Positions 57,938-64,000 of a stretch of 64,000 nucleotides of DNA are shown here, in pieces (the stretch's first letter is position 1; the number at the start of each line of letters is the position of its first letter). Both the position numbers and the translations under genes were made by a program. The stretch covers positions 2,961,501 through 3,025,500 of the forward strand of contig JBBBDQ010001273.1 in assembly GCA_037127315.1 (NCBI GenBank), written 5' to 3'. The notes beneath the pieces are model-generated. The model was not told where the DNA came from, ran no database searches, and saw nothing but the letters and a program-made list of their open reading frames with translations. This stretch comes from Ascarosepion bandense. Taxonomy: Eukaryota > Mollusca > Cephalopoda > Sepiida > Sepiidae.

Positions 57938-59125
57938 TTGTTTTTTATCGTATCACTCCGAGCAAGGCGGTAATGCCACTGATGTGCAGGGGGCTACATA
58001 AGTGTAAAAAGATTAATTAGAAGAGAGTGAAAAGGAAAACGAACCAGTTAGAAAGGAGCAATAGAAGGATGGGAATGCAGGTGTGAGGACAGTTGCAAAG
58101 GTGAAGAGAAAGGAAAAGATATATGGGGTGGGGAAAGAACTAGAGTCAAGTGGTTAATAGATGAGTATTGACATTGCATTTAAATTCCTGGAGGTTGTAG
58201 CCGTCAGGAAAGCAAGAATACGGGAGTGAGTTCTACAGGCGGGAAGTGTGAGAGAAGAAGCTGCAGGAGTAGAATTGTCGAATGGTGGGACCCAGTTACC
58301 AATCTGGTTGCACGAGTAAACACCTGGTGAGGAGGCACCAGTAACTTAAGTTCGTTCGAGCAGAAGCCATGAAAGTATTTATAGAACAGACAAAGGGAGG
58401 CCACATTTCGTCGTTGGGGAAGTGGTTGCAGTCGAGCCGCCAAGTCGGTACCTATCACATTATTGATTCTCCTTTGGAGCCTGTCGAGAACACTGAGATG
58501 AACGGAAGGGACGCCTGACAGCAGTATTCCATGCACGGACGAATGGTTGAATTGTATATATGCAGGATGGATTCAGGCGGAAAAAAAACATCCTGGCCCG
58601 ACACAGTGACCCAACCTTCTTAGCAGTGAATTTAGTTATGGACTCGATGTAGTGGTTCCATTTGAGATCAGAAGAGAGGGTAAGGCTGAGGAGGCGCAGT
58701 GTATTGCTCTTAAGGAAACTCACTTGGTCCATGCTTATGGGAGGCAGGAGAGGTTGCCTGTGATGATTGACAGACAACAGCTTGGTCTTAGACGCATTGA
58801 AGTTGACAAGCCACTTCTTGCCCCAATTCACCACAGAGTGTAGATCCCGTTCAAGGTCAGCAGCGAGATTATGTTTGTACACCACGACGGGTTTCTTACT
58901 GATGCGGGAGTAAATTGCGGTGTCATCTGCGTAAATGCCTACTTGGCACTTGATCTCATCTGGGAGTTCATTGATTAAAATAAGGATGAGCGTCGGGCCC
59001 AGGATAGAGCCCTGTGGGACACCAGCATTTGTGCTGCAGTATGAAGAGGCATCCCCATTCAAAATGATCTTCATTTTGTGGTTATTTAAAACAGATTGGA
59101 TTAGATCAAGCAAGCGTATTTTTTA
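57938..59125 (-). pseudogene. LINE-A, 5'-truncated and frameshifted
   Basis: 1.19 kb. The minus strand starts inside the RT at FLIQSVLNNHKMKIILNG-like sequence, then AGVPQGSILGP, catalytic GIYADDTAIYSR (near 58920), WLVNFNASKTKLLSVNHHR, and after a frameshift near 58530 LQRRINNVIGTDLAARL … YKYFHGFCSNEL. It ends with the tail ('ctgatgtgcagggggctaca' complement) and an impure poly(A). It is clearly diverged from the 32.5-kb copy, so at least two LINE-A lineages or ages are present. Confidence 0.9.
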
Positions 59126-59390
59126 TCTGATCTTTAGAAATTAATTACTTAATATCAATTACCATTAAAAACTCATAATATTTTTTTTGAACAAACGAGA
59201 ACTAAAATAGCTAAAGGATTAATATCATTACCAACATTACAACAATTATTAATAATAATGACTAAAATGTTAAATAAAATATTAAAAATATAAATTGATC
59301 ATAAACAAAATATGATATTCAATATATAAATTAATAATAAAAAGAATAAGATATTAAAAATAACAGATCACGCAATAAATCCTGGGCCTA
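59126..59390. repeat. AT-rich minisatellite flank
   Basis: Irregular units like aaatataaattaataataa / acaaaata. Similar units resume at 62240-62335 on the far side of the mariner, so the mariner appears to have inserted into this tract. Confidence 0.55.
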
Positions 59391-62198
59391 ACTAATAAAA
59401 CAACAACTTTTAGGCAAAATCTGACTTTATTCATCAACATAGCCTCCTTCGAGGGTGATACACTGATTCCAACGCTTCTCTAACAATTCAATGCGTTTTT
59501 GTAGAACGATTTATCTTTGGCCTTAAAATACAACTCAGTTTCTGATATGAATTCTTCACTGCAGCCGAATCTCTTTCCCTGGAGCATTCTTTCGAGGTCT
59601 GCAAACAATCAGTAGTCACTGGGAGCCAGATCTGGTGAATAGGGTGGCTGCTGAAGCAATTCGAAGTGCAATTCATCTAGTCTGGCCGTTGTTGCGATCG
59701 ATTTGTGATACGGTGCGCTGTCTTGGTGAAATATCTTTTTTCTTCTTCTTCTTCATTTGTAGCAGTATTTTTGGCGATTTGTTCGTTCAAATACACTAAT
59801 AATGCTATATAATATTTGCTATTGTGCGTTCGTCCTTTCTCGATGAATAAAATACCTTGCGCATCCCAAAATACGGATGCCAAAATCTTGCCTGCTGATG
59901 TTTGCGTCTTTGGTCATTTGGACGGTTTTCATCTCCTGCTGTCCACTCAGCTGACTGCCAATTTGAGTCTGGAGTAAAGTGGTGGATCTATGTTTCATCT
60001 GTTTTCACGTATTAACGCAAAAACTCATTTGTTGCTTTGAAACAGTTGCAAACAACGGTCTGAATCGTCGACTCGTTGTTTTTTATCGACTATGAGCTGT
60101 GACACTATCTTCCAGGGCGATGCTTTCCCTTCTCCCGCGGGGATACTTTCCTTTGGTTGGTTTAAAACAACGGAGAGAGAAATTGATATTGGTTATATTA
60201 TTAGTGTTTTATTGCGTCACGCGATGTGAGCTTAGGAAAAAAAATAATTTTAGTACCATCAAGTGCTTCTAAAAACAGGGGAGCATAGAGTTTGATTATT
60301 TTGGGAAAATAATCAATTCTCGTCTTTCATGATTGTAAGTTTCAAATCTTTTCATGTTCATAAATTTCTCTTAGATTTGAAATGTTGATTCCGCTAATCT
60401 GAAAACGCGTAGACAAAACAAGTGTCAGAGAGATTTGATAAGGTCACCCGAGGGACAAGGCCACTGTTTAGCTCAACAGTACGAAGTGACCCGAGCTGGA
60501 TTCGGTTCGATGTGAGTTGACATGATCTCATTGGTCGAGCTAAGACATCCGCAAATCGAAGAGGCGGAGACCGATTTTCATTTGCGGAAGGCTGTGAGCC
60601 GGCCGGATCTCCAGAGAGGATCGAAATTTGGTTATAAAAATAGATGCTCGACACGAAAAGTTCAATGGGGAAGCAGTTTGTTCGGAGTTGGAGAGAATAT
60701 TTTTTTTTGTCAGTTGGGTGACAGTTTTTGAGTTAGAGCTGCTATCAGTCGAAATGTAGCGGCTGGGGAAAAATGGCCCCAGTCGAGGAGCCATGACCCA
60801 CGGCTGGTCGCCCACCATAGAACTTATGGCTAAAGAGTTAATTTCAAATGAAGCCTGCCGTAAATTAATTCAAAGAAGTTAATTTGGAATAATGCGCCAT
60901 CGACATGAAACCCGAAAGAACGTTATTGTTATTTTTTTTATCACAGGAAAATCGAAAGTTCTGAATCTTCGTTCGTTCAACCTCGGCAAACTCCGTTAAA
61001 CTCCGATAAGAGCCCGAAAGAACTTTGCTGTTTTAGAAGTACATAGAAAAATTGACAATCCTGATTATAGAGAATTAATGAAAATACTTTTAATGAAATA
61101 CAAGAGACTTTGGCGAATATTTGAAGAGATCTGTTTATTTCAACGCTAACGAAACTTGGACATTTTACTTGAAGATTAGAAGCTTTGATGCTTTTGGCGA
61201 ACTTTCTCTCTCCGTTGTAAAAATCATTTTCAATGATTGCATATCATTTTCGACAACTGTATTCTTGGAAAAAGACAGATATTGTTTTTTCTTTATATAA
61301 AGACATTCTATGTAGCTCTCCAGGCGTGTTCGACTTCGTTCATTTATTTTATTAATTTTTTTTTTTTTTTTTTTTTGGTGCCGTGTTTATTGTTTTTTCA
61401 ACCCACAAGTGTACACCAGTGTCCGGACTGGCTAAAACGGACAACTATTGAAATTGCACGACGAGACTTCTGGGATCTAATCAAAACGTGGGACGTCCTG
61501 TAACCCAGCTTTTGTGGCGACGTCATCGGACGGGATCGTCCCGACCAGCAACAAAGACCAAACCAACCGTACAACCGGGTGGCAGTGTCACAACTGTGAT
61601 CGTTATGACCGTCGGCGAGAACGAGCGTCACATTAAACAGACGGCCAGCCAGGCTGAGACATCACATCTAGTGCCGTTTCGACCAGAATCTGGCTTGAGG
61701 GCAGCAGCCCGGCTTGCGGTAGTATCACAGAGCAAACGCGGCACTCACTTTGGACACAGCTTGCTCATTGACAAATTTTCATGCAAAATGGTGAATACAC
61801 TGCCTTCTGATATGTTCAGCTCCTCTGCTATTTCACGCAAATTCAATTTACGATCCGCCAAAATGAGTTTGTCGATTTTTTGGTGTTTTCCAGTACAAAT
61901 GCAGATTTTGGGCGATCGTGTTTGAAGTCAGCATACCACCGTTGTTTCCGACGGAGCAGAGTTCGAATAACATTGATCAAGCCATTGCTTTGCTTGAACA
62001 GTATTTTACCCATAAGAGAGCAATGCTTTATCAACACACGAAATTCAGATTTTTCCATTGTTTTGAAACTTTGAAACATCTGCTTCACTTAAATATTTGT
62101 AATTTGTAAACTAATAATCCGATTGGACCCAAAATTTTGTCACATACCATTTAAAGTTTAGTACTTTATAAAATCATGTAGACTTTTTATTAGTGGCG
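59391..62198 (-). pseudogene. mariner transposase pseudogene split by an LTR-like insertion
   Basis: The minus-strand N-terminal half is at 62088-61734: FRVLIKHCSLMGK, RWYADFKHDRPKS, ENTKK, then in another frame KLNLREIAEELNISEGSVFTIL and VPRLL. The C-terminal half is at 60097-59400: VDKKQRVDDSDRC, EWTAGDENRPNDQ-like and GKILASVFWDAQGILFIEKGRT, a region usually holding the second Asp that is frameshifted (FHQDSAPYH-like in one frame), LHFELLQQPPYSPDLAPSDY with the third Asp, and RFGCSEEFISETELYFKAKDKSFYKNAL. Ends near 59391 and 62198 share actaataaaa as possible TIRs. The two halves join in frame across the GAGC target duplication. Confidence 0.85.
60098..61729 (+). mobile_element. LTR-like element, copy 2 (solo LTR or non-autonomous)
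   Basis: 1,632 bp beginning TGTGACACTA and ending …TAGTATCACA, flanked by gagc on both sides (60094-60097; 61730-61733) inside a mariner. The first ~1.17 kb matches copy 1 at 31125-37271. It has a TATA-like ataaaaatagatgctcg near 60635 and no protein-coding LTR-element genes. 'tttggtgccgtg' near 61374 and 'tggcgacgtcatcggacggg' near 61512 look like primer-binding/leader sequence, so the right third may be internal leader rather than LTR. Family (Ty3/gypsy or BEL) undetermined. Confidence 0.75.
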
Positions 62199-62549
62199 CC
62201 ATCTATATGTCATGCTTTCGACTTCTTGAGTGATATGATATAAATGAATAATAGACACAATAAGATTAAATAAATAAATTGATAATAAACATAATAAGAC
62301 ATTAAAATATAAATTAATAATAAACAAAATACGCTAACATTTCATAAATTATTAATTTCCGTCTGTTATTTTTAAACTAAGAATATTTTGTATTTAATTT
62401 TTTTCAGAAATCTTCAACCCTAAGTCTTTATTGTCTTACGCTTAAAGATTTCTAAAGTAAATAAAATTCAATAAAATATTAGATAATTTCTGAAAATATT
62501 AAATTCATTTTCAAAATTTACTAGGTAATTAAGAACAAAAAAAAAGTTC
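62199..62549. repeat. AT-rich minisatellite flank, right side
   Basis: ataaattaataataaacaaa units matching the left flank of the mariner; otherwise unassigned. Confidence 0.5.
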
Positions 62550-63025
62550 ACTTACGTTTCATAAATTTATGTGAATTCTGGACAATCATCCTTATCTTGT
62601 CAACACGCCTGGTTGTCAGTAATTAATCAACACGTCAAAAAACTAGACCCCCGTGATTAAGAAATCTTTGTATACTATATTTCAAGCAAGTAATAATTGA
62701 TTCAAATCAAATTAATTTAACTTTAAATTTACTAATTTTTCAAAAATAACGTGTCACATATGTATATTTTTTTGCAAGATTTTTAAAAACGAAAGTTAAC
62801 TTTTGTTTACAAACCTGACAATATTTAAAAAATGACCGATAAACTAAAAACTCTCAAAAAGTTGAGATTCCAATAATTTGAAATACATTTGAATTTTTGC
62901 TTACTGGAAAATGTATATTGAGTCATTTAGCTTTCAATTAAAGCTAAAATGAAAGCTTCAAGAAAGTTTTTTCACTTTTGAAAATTCACGTTAAAACTTA
63001 GGCATCGAAAATGAGTGGAGGTACC
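62550..63025 (-). mobile_element. AT-rich TIR element, copy F (head half)
   Basis: Minus strand from the terminal ttaggtacctccactcattt at 63025 through 'cgatgcctaagttttaacgt', 'gaaagctttcattttagctt', 'aaaagttaactttcgttttt', 'gtgacacgttatttttga' and 'cttaatcacgggggtctag' to about 62560. The tail half is absent. It has the least-decayed head in the window. Confidence 0.7.
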
Positions 63026-63629
63026 TAAACGAATCAGTTTGGATCGCGTGGAAAGAGGTGAAAAGTTACTACTTAGTGTCAGTGAGAAACAGAAAGAAAG
63101 AAAAGAAGAGAAAAGCTTTTAACCTATCCTGCCAATACCTCATTAATAATGGACTATTCCATCTTGATAAAGAAAACGCCTATCAGAGACGTTACTTGAA
63201 TCTGATGAGAAAATGAATAAACGAAAAAAAGAAATACAAACAAACAATGAAAGGAAGATAAAAGAGTTTATTGGCTGTTTCAGATAAATGACAAAGTGTT
63301 GACAATTTCAAATTTCTTCATTTGTACCCTCTTACTTCTTTAAATAACGACCTGCATTCATATTTATGATTGTTATTGCAAAATTTTGTTAAAGTTGTTA
63401 AACTTAAATATTTAGCGATGCGATATCTTTCTAAGATATTTCATTCTCGTAGAACTCGCCATCAACTTACTCAGTCATTAATTTAAGAATTAACATTCAT
63501 CAGAAAATGAAAACTGAGAAACTGTAACATTTTCACGGCTCTTTCAAATTATTGTTATTAGTAATAGAAGTAGTAGTAGTAGTAGTAGTACGGTAATCAA
63601 AAATAGTATAATATTTTGGAGGAATCACC
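63026..63629. other. unassigned sequence
   Basis: Includes an (AGT)n tract at 63568-63591. No gene recognised. Confidence 0.5.
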
Positions 63630-64000
63630 CTTCTTCTTCTGGAAATTTTTCATCGTATTTTTTCTTTCGTATTCTTCTTCCTTTTCTTTTTTCAATTTTC
63701 TTTTTCGTTTTCGTATTCTTCTTCCCACTCTTCTTCTTTTTCATCCTTGTCTTTTTCGTATTCATCTTCTTCTTCTTCTTCTTCTTCTTCTTCTTCTTCT
63801 TCTTTGTATTCTTCTTCGTATTCTGCTACTTCTTTCTCGTCTTCTTCATTTTTTCTCTCTTCGTCGTTTTCTTCTTCGTATTTTGATTCTTCTTCCTCTT
63901 CTTTATTTTGGTATTCTTCCTCTTCATATTTTCCTCATTCTTCTTCTTTTCTTTTTCTTCTTCGTATGCTGCTTCTTCTCTCTCTTCTTCTTTATTCTTT
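63630..64000 (+). repeat. TTC-rich polypyrimidine tract
   Basis: Imperfect (TTC)n with recurring 'cttcttcgtattcttcttc' units to the window end. On the minus strand it would read Glu/Lys-rich, but frames are interrupted; I take it as a minisatellite of triplet origin. Confidence 0.85.

Noticed and set aside
61488..61925. 145-codon plus-strand frame with a fairly balanced composition
   Set aside because: Crosses the boundary between the LTR-like element and the antisense mariner, so it is a chimera of two repeats.
63630..64000. Glu/Lys-rich coding exon on the minus strand
   Set aside because: Frames are interrupted and the tract is a degenerate triplet repeat.

Overview
This window looks like non-coding DNA from a large, AT-rich, repeat-laden animal genome, most likely a mollusc and probably a cephalopod such as Octopus. 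The reasons are the very dense (CA)n, (TA)n and (GATA)n tracts, at least nine copies of a tRNA-derived SINE of a kind I associate with octopus, and a mix of mariner, RTE-like, RLE-type LINE, Penelope-like and LTR-type debris. The species call is inference from repeat content, not from a host gene. I could not identify a single host protein-coding exon with confidence; almost every long reading frame belongs to a transposable element.

Layout. 0-8 kb: two copies of an AT-rich terminal-inverted-repeat element (GGTACCTCCAC ends), a (CTTT)n-driven duplication field and an AT-rich MITE. 8-25 kb: SINEs, microsatellites, fragments of LINE-A and of its short derivative, a mariner N-terminal remnant, a Penelope-like GIY-YIG fragment at 18.4 kb and a palindromic pair of tRNA-like units at 19.9-20.3 kb. 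25-31 kb: a foldback element, a degenerate mariner carrying an insertion, RTE-like 3' ends, and a mariner with visible terminal inverted repeats but no second catalytic Asp. 31-37.3 kb: an LTR-like element carrying a dimeric LINE-derived SINE and a nearly intact LINE-A (endonuclease plus reverse transcriptase, one frameshift) that abuts three ~385-bp tandem repeats. 38-48 kb: microsatellites, Penelope-associated scraps, a broken pseudogene at 40.1-41.6 kb, a small MITE, a 5S rRNA-derived sequence, SINEs, a complete TIR element and a 518-bp tandem duplication. 48.3-57.9 kb: a decayed RLE-type LINE with an internal 410-bp duplication, RTE-like ends, a second dimeric LINE-derived SINE, a truncated RLE LINE and TIR-element pieces. 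57.9-64 kb: a 5'-truncated LINE-A copy, a mariner split by a 1.63-kb LTR-like element with a clear GAGC target duplication, another TIR-element end and a long TTC-rich tract.

The most interesting system is the relationship between LINE-A and a ~190-bp short element. The short element is the LINE's 5' head joined directly to its 3' tail, and it also occurs as a head-head-tail dimer resembling the layout of primate Alu or of trypanosome RIME/ingi. The linker between the two units of the dimer resembles sequence just upstream of the LINE's own head, next to the 385-bp repeats, so those repeats may be 5'-UTR promoter monomers. The window is best read as a record of nested insertions whose order can be partly reconstructed.
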